Positions 42,672 to 51,626 of a DNA stretch of 64,000 nucleotides are shown one piece after another; positions within the stretch are counted from its first letter, which is position 1; every line of letters starts with the position of its first letter. This DNA is from UBA11891 sp049890035. GTDB lineage: Bacteria > Bacteroidota > Bacteroidia > Flavobacteriales > Flavobacteriaceae. Position numbers and translations under genes: made by a program. The notes under the pieces were generated by a model. It made no database searches and was not told where the DNA came from. It saw only the letters and a list, made by a program, of their open reading frames with translations. Where the stretch lies: NCBI GenBank assembly GCA_049890035.1, contig JBMHCG010000057.1, positions 5,103-69,102 on the forward strand, given 5' to 3'.

Positions 42672-42902
42672 ATGCGATTTTATTTTTTCCTTTTTTATTT
42701 CATTTTTCTGTCTATCACTACAATGAGTTGTAAAAAAGATGAAAGTGACACAATCAATGCTTGTTTAGGAGAAAAAAACATACTGATCTCCTGTATCGCC
42801 GTTTACGATCCGGTTTGCGGTTGTGATGGCAAAGTATATTCCAATGCTTGTGTAGCAGAAGCCGAAGGAATACTTCAATGGGAGGCTGGGGAATGCATGT
42901 AA
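42672..42902 (+). CDS. Kazal-type serine protease inhibitor lipoprotein
   Basis: 76 residues from the ATG at 42672; a TTG one codon before is in frame. The signal MRFYFFLFYFIFLSITTMSC gives lipid-modified Cys20. The mature part is one Kazal domain: AVYDPVCGCDGKVYSNACVA, with six Cys in the expected order and a closing WEAGEC. Kazal domains block trypsin- or subtilisin-like proteases by a canonical loop between the second and third Cys. On the cell surface it could guard neighbouring proteins against secreted proteases. The next gene starts within its last ten bases. Confidence 0.85.
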   Translation: MRFYFFLFYFIFLSITTMSCKKDESDTINACLGEKNILISCIAVYDPVCGCDGKVYSNACVAEAEGILQWEAGECM

Positions 42903-45142
42903 CTATTTCTACTTCGCGTTATAGAAATCTTTTCCCTTTATTTTACGCCCTCTATTTTTACAGCGCAACCAATTTTTATGCCCAAGATATTTTTGAGCTA
43001 GCAAAAAGTGCTTCTATTCAAATAGATGGTATCCTTGATCCTACAGAATGGCAACAAGCCGTCAAAATCCCCTTCCCTTTTGAGGTTATTCCAAGCAACA
43101 ATACTCCTGCAAAAAAAGAAACTTATGCCTTCATCACCTATGATGAGCGGTTCTTATATGTTGGTATTCAAGCTTTTGATACACCTGAAAACATCCGTGC
43201 AGCCATTCGTCCCCGTGATGATTTCAAATTGTTGGGGGACGATACCATATTTATACGACTCGATCCCTATGCCGATGCAAGAAACAATCTTTTGTTGGGT
43301 ACCAATCCACTGGGAAGTCAGCTGGATGCCAGAGCAGTTAATGCCACTACAGATGACGATCGCTATGACAGCAGCTTTAATGTCAATTACCAAACCGCTG
43401 GAAAAATCAATGAGACTGGATATGAAGTAGAATATAAGATTCCCTTTTCGGAAATTCCTTTCCCCAGTGGAAAAAATCAACAATGGAACTTTAGCATTGG
43501 TCGGCGGTATTTTGATGCGGGTAATGAAGTGGAAATTCGTACCCAAGCACTAGATAGAAATAACCCTTGCATCATTTGCCAAACTACACAACAACTTATT
43601 TTTTCTGATATAATTATTGATAAGCGTTTTGAATTATTACCCTATATAACCAGTACTTTACTAGGGACACAAGACGGAAATCAAACCATTACCTATGGCC
43701 CTGTAAATTTTGATATGGGCTTGGGAATGAACTTGGATATTAATAAAAACACCGTACTAGAAGTAACACTTAATCCAGATTTCTCACAAGTAGAAGCTGA
43801 TGTTACTCAAATTGATGTAAACTCTTCCTTTGCATTGGAATATCCGGAAAGGCGTCCCTTTTTTAGTCGTGGAACCGGTATTGTCAATTTTGAAAGTGAT
43901 TTGTTTTACACGCGTTCCATCAACGATCCATTATTGAGCAGCAAGCTCCTCAGTCAAGGTCGAAAGGGTCGGTGGTATGCTTTGGCTGCTTATGATGAAA
44001 ATTCCCCCTATCGAATTGCAGGTGAAGACCGATCCTATTTGGGAAACGCGGGTGCCAGTTGGGTCAATATTCTCCGCTACCAACACTTACTATCCAACAC
44101 AACCCGACTGGGGGCTTTCAATACAAGTCGTTTGTATCAAAACGATAGCCATGGATTGTTGTGGGGCGTCGATGCCTTGTTTTTGGTAGGAAACCGCTGG
44201 CGCATTTCTTTTGAAGCATCTATCAGCAAGACCAAAGAAGGTGTCCATGATTGGATCGCTAGCAACGATTCGTTCGGAAACTACACCGTCGCCTTGGATG
44301 GGGAACAATTTCAAGGACATAATTTCTATTTTCAAGCATATCGAAATACCGAGCATTGGAAAAGCTATTTGAAAATTCGTGACATCAGCCCCAATTTCCG
44401 TGCGGATGTAGGCTTTGTGGTAAAAAACAACCGCCGGTGGGCGACACTCTACCATTTTTACCAAAATATTAGCGACAGAAAGGGTTTGCAATCTTATGGA
44501 TTTGGCACCAAAGGGGATATTAATTACACCTATCAAGGATACCTTAAGAATGTGAGTATTGACGGAATTGCACAACTAAAAACATTTGGCAATACGGACA
44601 TGACTTTTACCTACGATTGGGATGTTTTTAAAAACTACTTAAATGTAGATTACCGCTACTTGGGGACTTTGGAATGGAGAGTACAAAGTCGTCCTAGTGA
44701 ACAACTGGTTTTCAATAGCACCCTTGTGGTAGGGAGGGATTTGGCCTATAATGAAACGAATCCTGACACAGGGAAAGTGTTAAACGCCTTTGCCTCACTG
44801 ACCTACCAAGTTACCGATCAATTGTCTTTTAATCCTTCTTTGCGATACAGCCAACTTAGGCGCTTTGATGAAAACACATTTTATTATAAGGGTTTTATTA
44901 ACCGTTTAACCATCAATTATCAGCAAAATAATTTTTTGAATTTCCGTTTGGTCGGTGAATTCAACACCTTCAACGAACGTTTTTTTATACAACCTTTGGT
45001 AAAATGGAATCCCAATCCAGCAACAATTTTCTATATTGGTGGCAATCAAAATACCTATTGGGATGCCGATGCAAATTTCAACCCCTTTGCATTTACAGAA
45101 TCGCAACTATATCTAAAATTCCAGTACCTTCTAGACCTATAA
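42893..45142 (+). CDS. CBM9-like / DUF5916 outer-membrane protein
   Basis: 749 residues from the ATG at 42893, overlapping the inhibitor's end by 10 bases; in-frame upstream codons are shadow. A signal ends near FYAQD. Residues about 25-210 are a CBM9-like sandwich (IQIDGILDPTEWQQA, TYDERFLYVGIQAFD). The remainder is the DUF5916 barrel: PDFSQVEADVTQIDVNS, ALEYPERRPFFSRGTGIVNF, then many amphipathic strands to LKFQYLLDL, a typical outer-membrane end. The substrate is unknown; binding of sugar or cell-wall polymers is possible by family. Confidence 0.88.
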   Translation: MHVTISTSRYRNLFPLFYALYFYSATNFYAQDIFELAKSASIQIDGILDPTEWQQAVKIPFPFEVIPSNNTPAKKETYAFITYDERFLYVGIQAFDTPENIRAAIRPRDDFKLLGDDTIFIRLDPYADARNNLLLGTNPLGSQLDARAVNATTDDDRYDSSFNVNYQTAGKINETGYEVEYKIPFSEIPFPSGKNQQWNFSIGRRYFDAGNEVEIRTQALDRNNPCIICQTTQQLIFSDIIIDKRFELLPYITSTLLGTQDGNQTITYGPVNFDMGLGMNLDINKNTVLEVTLNPDFSQVEADVTQIDVNSSFALEYPERRPFFSRGTGIVNFESDLFYTRSINDPLLSSKLLSQGRKGRWYALAAYDENSPYRIAGEDRSYLGNAGASWVNILRYQHLLSNTTRLGAFNTSRLYQNDSHGLLWGVDALFLVGNRWRISFEASISKTKEGVHDWIASNDSFGNYTVALDGEQFQGHNFYFQAYRNTEHWKSYLKIRDISPNFRADVGFVVKNNRRWATLYHFYQNISDRKGLQSYGFGTKGDINYTYQGYLKNVSIDGIAQLKTFGNTDMTFTYDWDVFKNYLNVDYRYLGTLEWRVQSRPSEQLVFNSTLVVGRDLAYNETNPDTGKVLNAFASLTYQVTDQLSFNPSLRYSQLRRFDENTFYYKGFINRLTINYQQNNFLNFRLVGEFNTFNERFFIQPLVKWNPNPATIFYIGGNQNTYWDADANFNPFAFTESQLYLKFQYLLDL

Positions 45143-45146
45143 AGTT

Positions 45147-46142
45147 ATGATCAACACCAAACAAGTACTCGTCAAACGTCCTCTGGGGCTCCCCACTTCA
45201 GATTGTTGGGAATTGCAACAAGAAGAAGTCCCTCAATTAGAAGAAGGGCAAATGCTCATTGAACAAGAATACATTTCACTGGATCCAGCCATGCGCGGTT
45301 GGATGAACGAAACACGCTCTTACATTCCTCCTGTAGCATTGGGCGATGTGATGCGTGCAGGAAGTGTTGGTAAAGTCATTGCAGCGAAAGGCACAACCCC
45401 TTTTCAAGTAGGTACCTATGTAACGGGCTGGGGGGGTGTTCAAACCCACGCTGTTTCTGATGGACAAGGGTTCTTTCCCATACGTCCAGAATGGGCTGAT
45501 TTGCCCCATTTTATTGGTAGTTTGGGTATGCCAGGCATGACAGCTTACTTTGGGATTCTCCAAGAAGGACAGATCAAAGAAGGGGATACCGTATTGGTTT
45601 CTGGCGCTGCCGGTGCCGTTGGTAGCGTCGTTGGCCAAATTGCCAAAATCAAGGGATGTACCGTTATAGGTATCGCAGGAGGGCCCAAAAAATGTGCGTA
45701 CCTAACACAAGAACTTGGCTTTGATGGCGCAATTGATTACAAAAACGAAAACCTTAAATCCAGTATCAAAAAACGCTGCCCCAAGGGAATTGATGTTTAC
45801 TTTGATAATGTTGGTGGCGATACGCTTGATACTGCACTGATTTTTCTCCGCAAAAAGGCACGAGTAGTGATTTGTGGGGCCATTTCACAATACAATGCAA
45901 CCGATCTTCAAGGACCCAAAAACTACCTCTCTTTATTGGTCAATCGGGCAACTATGAAAGGGATGGTAGTGTTGGATTATGCCTCACAATACAGTCATGC
46001 TATGCAAGAAATTGCACAATGGATGATGGCTGGTAAACTGAAAAGTAAGGTCGATATCTACGAAGGTATTGAAGCATTTTATCCCACCTTTTTACGTTTG
46101 TTCAACGGAGATAAGTTAGGGAAACTGATCCTAAAGTTGTAA
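45147..46142 (+). CDS. NADP-dependent medium-chain oxidoreductase (CurA / 2-alkenal reductase-like)
   Basis: 331 residues. The zinc-free MDR branch is recognised by the opening (QEEVPQLEEGQMLIEQEYIS), DPAMRGWM, the conserved GMPGMTAYFGILQ and the Rossmann motif VLVSGAAGAVGSVVGQIAKI at about 148-167. DVYFDNVGGDTLD is typical of curcumin or prostaglandin reductases, which reduce alpha,beta-unsaturated carbonyls. It follows the DUF5916 gene by 4 bases and may be co-transcribed although it is cytoplasmic. Its stop overlaps the convergent hemolysin III gene by 12 bases. Confidence 0.88.
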   Translation: MINTKQVLVKRPLGLPTSDCWELQQEEVPQLEEGQMLIEQEYISLDPAMRGWMNETRSYIPPVALGDVMRAGSVGKVIAAKGTTPFQVGTYVTGWGGVQTHAVSDGQGFFPIRPEWADLPHFIGSLGMPGMTAYFGILQEGQIKEGDTVLVSGAAGAVGSVVGQIAKIKGCTVIGIAGGPKKCAYLTQELGFDGAIDYKNENLKSSIKKRCPKGIDVYFDNVGGDTLDTALIFLRKKARVVICGAISQYNATDLQGPKNYLSLLVNRATMKGMVVLDYASQYSHAMQEIAQWMMAGKLKSKVDIYEGIEAFYPTFLRLFNGDKLGKLILKL

Positions 46143-46805
46143 ATACCCTGCGTGGCTTAACAGTGTGACAACCATAACAAAGTGAAAGAACGCTCCCAAA
46201 AGAACAAAAAGATGCCAGATAACATGGTGGAAACGCATTTGGTGCCATCGGTAAAAGACTACACCAAATGTGTAAAAAAACCCTCCCAAAGCTAGATACA
46301 GAAGGGCCTGCCCTGAAAACACCTCCCAAACGGTACTGAATTGAAAAACGACCAACCATCCCATTACCAAATACAAAAAAAGAGAAAATCCTTGCCAGCG
46401 ATTGATAAAAAACAACTTATAGAAAAAGCCTATAAGAGCCAAACCCCACACAATTCCAAGCAACAGGGGCCCACTTTTTTCATATAGTACTGTGAGACCC
46501 ACAGGTGTGTAGGTACCGGCTATCAAAATATATATAGCGATGTGATCAACCTTTTGCCAAAAACTTTTCTGATTGAGTGCTGCTGCATGGTACAGAGTCG
46601 AAGCGGCAAATAAAAAGAGCAGAGAAAACCCATACAACCCTAGAGCTAAAAACACTCGATCCGGTACACGAACAATGTGATGGATAAGCCAAAGCACACC
46701 GCAAAGGCTCCCCACAAAACCCAATAAATGAGTCAGGACATTGCCCTTTTCTTCTATAGGTAGATTGGAATAGTGTTTCACTACTGCCCCGATAGGGATA
46801 TCCAA
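46131..46805 (-). CDS. hemolysin III / PAQR family membrane protein
   Basis: 224 residues, seven membrane helices. Family motifs are EEKGNVLTHLLGFVGSL, ASTLYHAAAL, KVDHIAIYILIAGTYTPVGL, and the late FHHVIWHLFVLLGAFFHF, with conserved Ser, His and Asp residues that bind zinc in PAQR receptors. Despite the name, a haemolytic role is doubtful in free-living bacteria; ceramidase-like or membrane-lipid functions are suspected. It starts 25 bases inside the 3' end of the M81 gene, so translation is likely coupled. Confidence 0.88.
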   Translation of the reverse strand: MDIPIGAVVKHYSNLPIEEKGNVLTHLLGFVGSLCGVLWLIHHIVRVPDRVFLALGLYGFSLLFLFAASTLYHAAALNQKSFWQKVDHIAIYILIAGTYTPVGLTVLYEKSGPLLLGIVWGLALIGFFYKLFFINRWQGFSLFLYLVMGWLVVFQFSTVWEVFSGQALLYLALGGFFYTFGVVFYRWHQMRFHHVIWHLFVLLGAFFHFVMVVTLLSHAGYLQL

Positions 46806-48328
46806 CGAACACCTAAATCCGGATCCATCATATCGGGATCAATGGGATACATAGGTCGCTGAATATTTTTATAAGGTAACCGTTTCAGATCTTGGTCAAC
46901 CCCACCCGGTGTAAGGGCCATCACCCAGTCGCCTCGTATGTCGTATAACTCAGGAACCAAATACCCAATTTTCACCATAACAATATCAGCTTTTGTTGGG
47001 TCCAATTGGAGGTTGCTAAAGTCTGAAATATGATGGTAGGGTTTTCTTTTTTTTGTTACTATTACCGAAAGGCTCCCTGTCTGAACAACGACTTCAACTT
47101 CAGCATTGCTGTCCCCTTGGTGAATGGACATGACCTTACCTTCCAATAAAATAGGAGGAGCATATCGATTGTCGACAGCGGCACCTACTTCAGCACGAAC
47201 AAAACTTCCAACCCCCCCTTCAAGAGCTTGTGCAATCAACTTTGGCCCTGGAATAGAGGCATAGATTAAGTGAGGCCCTTTGGGGTTTTGAAAAATTTTC
47301 TTTTGGAGCAATTCTCGGAGTGTCCAAGTTACATCACCAGCACCCCCTGCCGTTGGATTATCACCCATATCACTAAAAAGGAAGGGTTTCTTATGAGAAG
47401 AAAGTGCCTGTTCCAAAGCCGATTCAAAATCTGTAGTTGGAGCAACAAAATCGAATGCTTCTCGAACAGACCAAAAAGCTGCAGCCAATTTTTCGGCCCC
47501 TTTTTTAACCTGCTCACGATCGTCTCCTGTAACCATTACAACACCGTGGTTACGAACCTCATCGGCCCAGGGATATCCCATCCAAATAGCAGCATCGGTA
47601 ACCCCTTTTTGATCCGCTACAGCAGGCACCTTAGCATATAAGCTCTTGCCCGGATCTATCCGCGTACTGGTCTGTTCCCCAGGTAAGAGAATGGGTACGG
47701 GAATCCATGCCTTGTAAGAAGGTTTCCCCAAACCCCTCTCCAAACGATCCAAAAGGTTTTCCAAAGCACGTTGTTTGGACTCCAATGCGTCTTCATGCGG
47801 TGCCATACGATAACAAGTGATCAAATCACTTTCCTTGGCCAACTGCCGAGAGACATTGCCATGCAAATCCATGGAGGTGGATATCAAGGTATGGGGGCCT
47901 ACTAGCTTTCGAATTTTGGTCAGCATATCCCCTTCGGCGTCTTCCATCCCTTCTACACTCATCGCCCCGTGAATGTCAAAAAACAAGCCATCATACGGCA
48001 GGTTTTTTGCTAGCATATCCAAAGTGATTCCCATGAGTGAGTCATAGGCTTGGCGAGTAACCATCCCGCCGGGTAAGGCATGTCCTTTGAGCGTAGGAAA
48101 CCATTGTGCCCGTTTTCGATTCGGATGGGAATCCGCCAAAAAGGGATACCTTTCATATATGGCCTCACCCACACTGGAATGAAACGCAGCTGCCTCGGTC
48201 CGTGCAGGAGAAAAAGTACTGGATTCTATAGCCAAACCAGCAATGGCGATTCGTAGTTTTGGTTCCGATGATGTTTGACAACCGCCAAATACTAAATACA
48301 GCATTAAAACAATAAAAATTTTCCTCAT
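46781..48328 (-). CDS. M81 family (MlrC-like) metallopeptidase lipoprotein
   Basis: 515 residues; MRKIFIVLMLYLVFGGC is a lipoprotein signal with Cys17. Zinc-ligand segments of the MlrC family are seen: FFDIHGAMSVEGMEDAEGD (Asp and His), SMDLHGNVS, and DMGDNPTAGGAGD, with TPGGVDQDLK at the end. MlrC acts on linear microcystin peptides, but most relatives have other or unknown amide substrates; a role in breaking unusual peptides is plausible. Lipid anchoring places it in the periplasm or outer membrane. It overlaps the hemolysin III gene downstream. Confidence 0.85.
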   Translation of the reverse strand: MRKIFIVLMLYLVFGGCQTSSEPKLRIAIAGLAIESSTFSPARTEAAAFHSSVGEAIYERYPFLADSHPNRKRAQWFPTLKGHALPGGMVTRQAYDSLMGITLDMLAKNLPYDGLFFDIHGAMSVEGMEDAEGDMLTKIRKLVGPHTLISTSMDLHGNVSRQLAKESDLITCYRMAPHEDALESKQRALENLLDRLERGLGKPSYKAWIPVPILLPGEQTSTRIDPGKSLYAKVPAVADQKGVTDAAIWMGYPWADEVRNHGVVMVTGDDREQVKKGAEKLAAAFWSVREAFDFVAPTTDFESALEQALSSHKKPFLFSDMGDNPTAGGAGDVTWTLRELLQKKIFQNPKGPHLIYASIPGPKLIAQALEGGVGSFVRAEVGAAVDNRYAPPILLEGKVMSIHQGDSNAEVEVVVQTGSLSVIVTKKRKPYHHISDFSNLQLDPTKADIVMVKIGYLVPELYDIRGDWVMALTPGGVDQDLKRLPYKNIQRPMYPIDPDMMDPDLGVRWISLSGQ

Positions 48329-48430
48329 AACAGCATTCTAGGGTTCTGATTTCTAATTAACTATGCAGCATCTTAAAAGTACTGAATTTGCAAGGCAAGT
48401 CAAAAAATAATATCTTAATAACAAAAAACT

Positions 48431-48577
48431 ATGAAACAGCATATTGATTATGACGGGATGGCAGACCAAGGACGTGTCCCCGTTTCACAGGACAAGAAGT
48501 CGAATCGGGCAAGCATTTGGGGGGGACTGGCTCTCTTACTTGTCTTTGTTTTATTTATTTTGGCATTGACATTTTAA
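48431..48577 (+). CDS. 48-residue single-pass membrane protein
   Basis: ATG at 48431, TAA at 48575-48577. The soluble N-terminal half (MKQHIDYDGMADQGRVPVSQ) carries Asp and Gly and is followed by a basic KKSNR and one membrane helix, IWGGLALLLVFVLFILAL. It has no signal peptide and stands alone between the M81 gene and the PHP gene. Start, stop and membrane topology are convincing for a small protein; function unknown. Confidence 0.6.
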   Translation: MKQHIDYDGMADQGRVPVSQDKKSNRASIWGGLALLLVFVLFILALTF

Positions 48578-48670
48578 AAGCACTTTCCTGTTCATTTTCA
48601 TTGAACACGAATTTTCTTTTGGAAACATGCTGGTAGATTCACCTAATTACCCCTTTATAGAAATTAGTCT

Positions 48671-49762
48671 ATGAAAAACAATATCCTTTTAACCCTTCTC
48701 TTTTGCGGATCAATCAGCTGGGCACAAAGACCCTTTCAATCCCCAGAAGGACAATTTCTTATGCAGTGTGATTTGCATACCCATTCTGTTTTTTCAGACG
48801 GTTCCGTTTGGCCCGACATTCGTGTTGAAGAAGCCCTACGAGAAGGATTGGATTTGATTGCCATTACAGAACATTTAGAGTACCAGCCTCACAAAAAAGA
48901 TATTCCTCATCCTGATCGTAACCGCTCTTTTGAATTGGCTCAAAACACGGCTAAAAATCAAAATAAGTTACGCGTTGTTAATGGTGCAGAGATTACGCGT
49001 AACATGCCTCCAGGTCATATTAATGCAGTTTTTTTGAAGGATGCTAACAAACTGCTTCACAAAGATTCCTTATCCGGAATTGAAGCCGCGAACAAACAAA
49101 ATGCCTTTGTTTTTTGGAACCATCCTGCCTGGGATGCCCAGAGAGCCGATGGAATTGCCCGTCTGGAACCTTTTCACCGTTACTTAATTGACAAGCAATT
49201 GTTACATGGTATTGAAGTGGTTAACGAACGAACCTTTTCTGAAGAAGCTTTTCAACTCGCATTGGATAACGAACTAACCCTTTTGGGTACCTCTGATATT
49301 CATGGATTGACGGATTGGCTTTTTGATATTCCAAACGGTGGTCATCGACCTACAACATTTGCACTTTGTGACACCCAAGATACACCCGCCATCAAGAAAG
49401 CCTTATTTCAAGGCAGGACAATCGTATGGTATGAAGATTTGTTGCTTGGAAAAGAAGAAAATATCCGCCCTGTATTGGCCGCCAACTTTACAGCACACTG
49501 GATCGGATACGAGCCCAATAAGACACTGGCCCGAGTGCAACTAGTAAATAAAAGTGCCCTCCCACTGAATCTTACTTACAATGGCTCCTACTCTTTTTAC
49601 AAGCGAGCCCATACCCTGATACTTCCTGCTTATGAATCCATAGAACTCCTCGTTAAAACAAAAGAAAAACGCATTGAAATACGCTTGGATTTTGTGGTCA
49701 ATAATGTTTTAATAGGCCCCAAACAAGGCACACCCATAGCGTTTATTTTTTCCCCTGAGTAG
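48671..49762 (+). CDS. secreted PHP-domain phosphoesterase (Sb-PDE-like)
   Basis: 363 residues with a signal peptide (MKNNILLTLLFCGSISWAQ). PHP metal ligands are visible: CDLHTHSVFSDGS (HxH), ITEHLEY, GAEIT, FVFWNHPAW and GTSDIHG (DxH). The domain fills residues about 30-270, and the rest is a beta-rich end. Relatives annotated as Sb-PDE-type phosphodiesterases hydrolyse phosphate esters; here an organophosphate-scavenging role in the periplasm is likely. Convergent with the DUF4442 gene, overlapping by 20 bases. Confidence 0.82.
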   Translation: MKNNILLTLLFCGSISWAQRPFQSPEGQFLMQCDLHTHSVFSDGSVWPDIRVEEALREGLDLIAITEHLEYQPHKKDIPHPDRNRSFELAQNTAKNQNKLRVVNGAEITRNMPPGHINAVFLKDANKLLHKDSLSGIEAANKQNAFVFWNHPAWDAQRADGIARLEPFHRYLIDKQLLHGIEVVNERTFSEEAFQLALDNELTLLGTSDIHGLTDWLFDIPNGGHRPTTFALCDTQDTPAIKKALFQGRTIVWYEDLLLGKEENIRPVLAANFTAHWIGYEPNKTLARVQLVNKSALPLNLTYNGSYSFYKRAHTLILPAYESIELLVKTKEKRIEIRLDFVVNNVLIGPKQGTPIAFIFSPE

Positions 49763-50291
49763 CTTTTTCCTTCAATCGCTTTTTTTGTTTGGCTTTAAAG
49801 AAGCTTTTATCAGCTATGTAGATCGTTTTATCGACTTCACAGTGTATTTTTCCGCTTAGGGGGTCTATCAGCTGTGTTGTTTTGACAATTTCTATTTCCT
49901 TTTTTGCTGCTACTTGCTTTTGTATGTCGGCCACCTCTTGGGGTGTGTACTGAAAAATTGCTTGCAAGTCTTTGTCGCCAGGTCGTAGAAATCGAATATG
50001 CGCAGCTTTGTCCCAAACCACATAATGGGGGCCAATAAGGTTGATCAATTGAACCATAGGAAAAGGATCGACTGAAGCAAACATACTGCCTCCAAAAATG
50101 GTATTGACATAGTTTCGGTTTTTATAGCTCAGTTTCAGTTTGACTTCTATTCGGAATAAATCTTCGGAAACTGAAACCACCCGTCCTGTTGACCGACGGT
50201 ACATGGGTGACAAATTAAACCCGTGTTTGAATAAAAAAGCACGACTAAAAAAACGCTCTCCCAAGCGGGATAATTGTTGATACATTGACAT
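49743..50291 (-). CDS. DUF4442 hotdog-fold protein
   Basis: 182 residues. The hotdog core is recognised in VNTIFGGSMFASVDPFPMVQL (the helix of the fold), preceded by LKLSYKNRNY and followed by HIRFLRPGDKDL. DUF4442 proteins are related to thioesterases and PaaI-like enzymes, so an acyl-CoA thioesterase activity is possible. The C terminus is a basic tail (KAKQKKRLKEKATQGKK), absent in many relatives. It lies between two envelope genes with no clear partner. Confidence 0.82.
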   Translation of the reverse strand: MSMYQQLSRLGERFFSRAFLFKHGFNLSPMYRRSTGRVVSVSEDLFRIEVKLKLSYKNRNYVNTIFGGSMFASVDPFPMVQLINLIGPHYVVWDKAAHIRFLRPGDKDLQAIFQYTPQEVADIQKQVAAKKEIEIVKTTQLIDPLSGKIHCEVDKTIYIADKSFFKAKQKKRLKEKATQGKK

Positions 50292-50374
50292 AGGGAAAGA
50301 TACTATTTCACAATAGAATAGGTAGTAATCTACTATGTAAAAACAACTCGAATATCCGCAACCAAAAAAAGACC

Positions 50375-51127
50375 CTAATTGATTGATATTCCGAGGATTC
50401 GTTTTGCTGTCTGATCTATTTGAAGCGAATCCATTCCAGGAACCAAAGCCGGATGGTAAAGCAAACGAATGATTTCCCTATCGTTTGTTGAAAATGAATC
50501 CCCTGCTGAACGCGCTTCGTAAAAAATACTCTCTACATAGTATTTCAGATCGTTTAGCAATCCCAAACCCTGTGTCAGTTCTTCTCGTAAAATATGTTTT
50601 TGTTCAGATAAGAGTGTTTTTTGGGTATCCACATATATAATCGAACGTTCAATCTGATGGGCAGCATTGGTTGTTACTTGAACCAAACCGTTGTTTGCAT
50701 TCAGAAGGTGAGAGGGGGTAGGAACTCTACGAGAAAAAGCCGCTTGTCCTCCTGCGAATAAATAGGCATTGGATGCAAGGGAGTCGAAGGTTTGTTCAAT
50801 ATAAAACCCGTCATTACTCAAAAGGTTAATTTCTTGGATAACTGTTGCCAGTTCCTTTTCAAGTTCGTCAGAAAGGGAGCTACCAACGAATAACTGCATG
50901 GGTTCTTTCCACTTTTTAAGCAGTTTTATATTGTTCCCGTATTCCGCTCCCAAGGAAACCTCAATAAGTAAATGAATTAAATGTTGCCGAACATATAAAT
51001 CGGCTCGAGCATCATAGCTGCGAAGCAAATGATATTCAGGATACGGTTCTAAAAAAGTGTATTCATTCTGTATAGAACATCCAAGAATAGTAAGAAAAAT
51101 GACTACACTAATATTTCTTTTGATCAT
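50375..51127 (-). CDS. DUF2927-like lipoprotein
   Basis: 250 residues from the ATG at 51127 (MIKRNISVVIFLTILGC), a lipoprotein signal with Cys17; a longer start at 51157 covers the divergent gene. LREELTQGLGLLNDLKYYVES followed by TNDREIIRLLYHPALVPGMD resembles the end of DUF2927 domains, which look like degraded metalloprotease folds. No HExxH is present, so it is probably not catalytic. It is divergent from the DUF1643 gene, and the two start regions touch or overlap by one base. Confidence 0.65.
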   Translation of the reverse strand: MIKRNISVVIFLTILGCSIQNEYTFLEPYPEYHLLRSYDARADLYVRQHLIHLLIEVSLGAEYGNNIKLLKKWKEPMQLFVGSSLSDELEKELATVIQEINLLSNDGFYIEQTFDSLASNAYLFAGGQAAFSRRVPTPSHLLNANNGLVQVTTNAAHQIERSIIYVDTQKTLLSEQKHILREELTQGLGLLNDLKYYVESIFYEARSAGDSFSTNDREIIRLLYHPALVPGMDSLQIDQTAKRILGISIN

Positions 51128-51171
51128 TGTTGCGCAATTTTTCGCACCTTTCACCAAATAAAAAGAATATT

Positions 51172-51621
51172 TTGCAAAAAGGAGCTATTATTAAAAAAAG
51201 TAAACGCTACCGTTTGTGGCGTATTTGGGACGCTGAAAAACCAAAGGTATTATACATTCTGCTAAATCCTTCGGTTGGGAACGCGACACAGGATGACCCT
51301 ACCATAAGGCGATTGTATTATTTTACAGAAAAAATGAATCTGGGTGGATTTTATGTGGGGAATCTTTATGCCAATATCACCCCCTATCCAAAGGAACTAT
51401 ATCAAAAAAAGTTAGGGCGTGACCGCACCAATCTAAGGCATATCACTGCCATGTCAAACCATTGTAAGAAAGTTGTTTATGCTTGGGGGCAGCGCGAAAA
51501 AGAACCGCTTTGGCTCCGTACTATAATCTCAGAACCGCTTTGCTTTGGATTGACAAAAAAAGGAAGTCCCAAACACCCTTTGTACCTAAACAAACAAACC
51601 CAATGCATCCCTTTTCGGTAA
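51172..51621 (+). CDS. DUF1643 protein
   Basis: 149 residues if the TTG at 51172 is used (MQKGAIIKKSKRYRLWRIWD), which matches the usual family start; another TTG at 51127 would add 15 residues, and there is no ATG. The core, KVLYILLNPSVGNATQDDPT then GGFYVGNLYANITPYPKEL and VYAWGQ, is the DUF1643 pattern. Its function is not known; relatives occur near mobile or modification genes. It ends 5 bases before the convergent TauE gene. Confidence 0.75.
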   Translation: MQKGAIIKKSKRYRLWRIWDAEKPKVLYILLNPSVGNATQDDPTIRRLYYFTEKMNLGGFYVGNLYANITPYPKELYQKKLGRDRTNLRHITAMSNHCKKVVYAWGQREKEPLWLRTIISEPLCFGLTKKGSPKHPLYLNKQTQCIPFR

Positions 51622-51626
51622 TCAAG

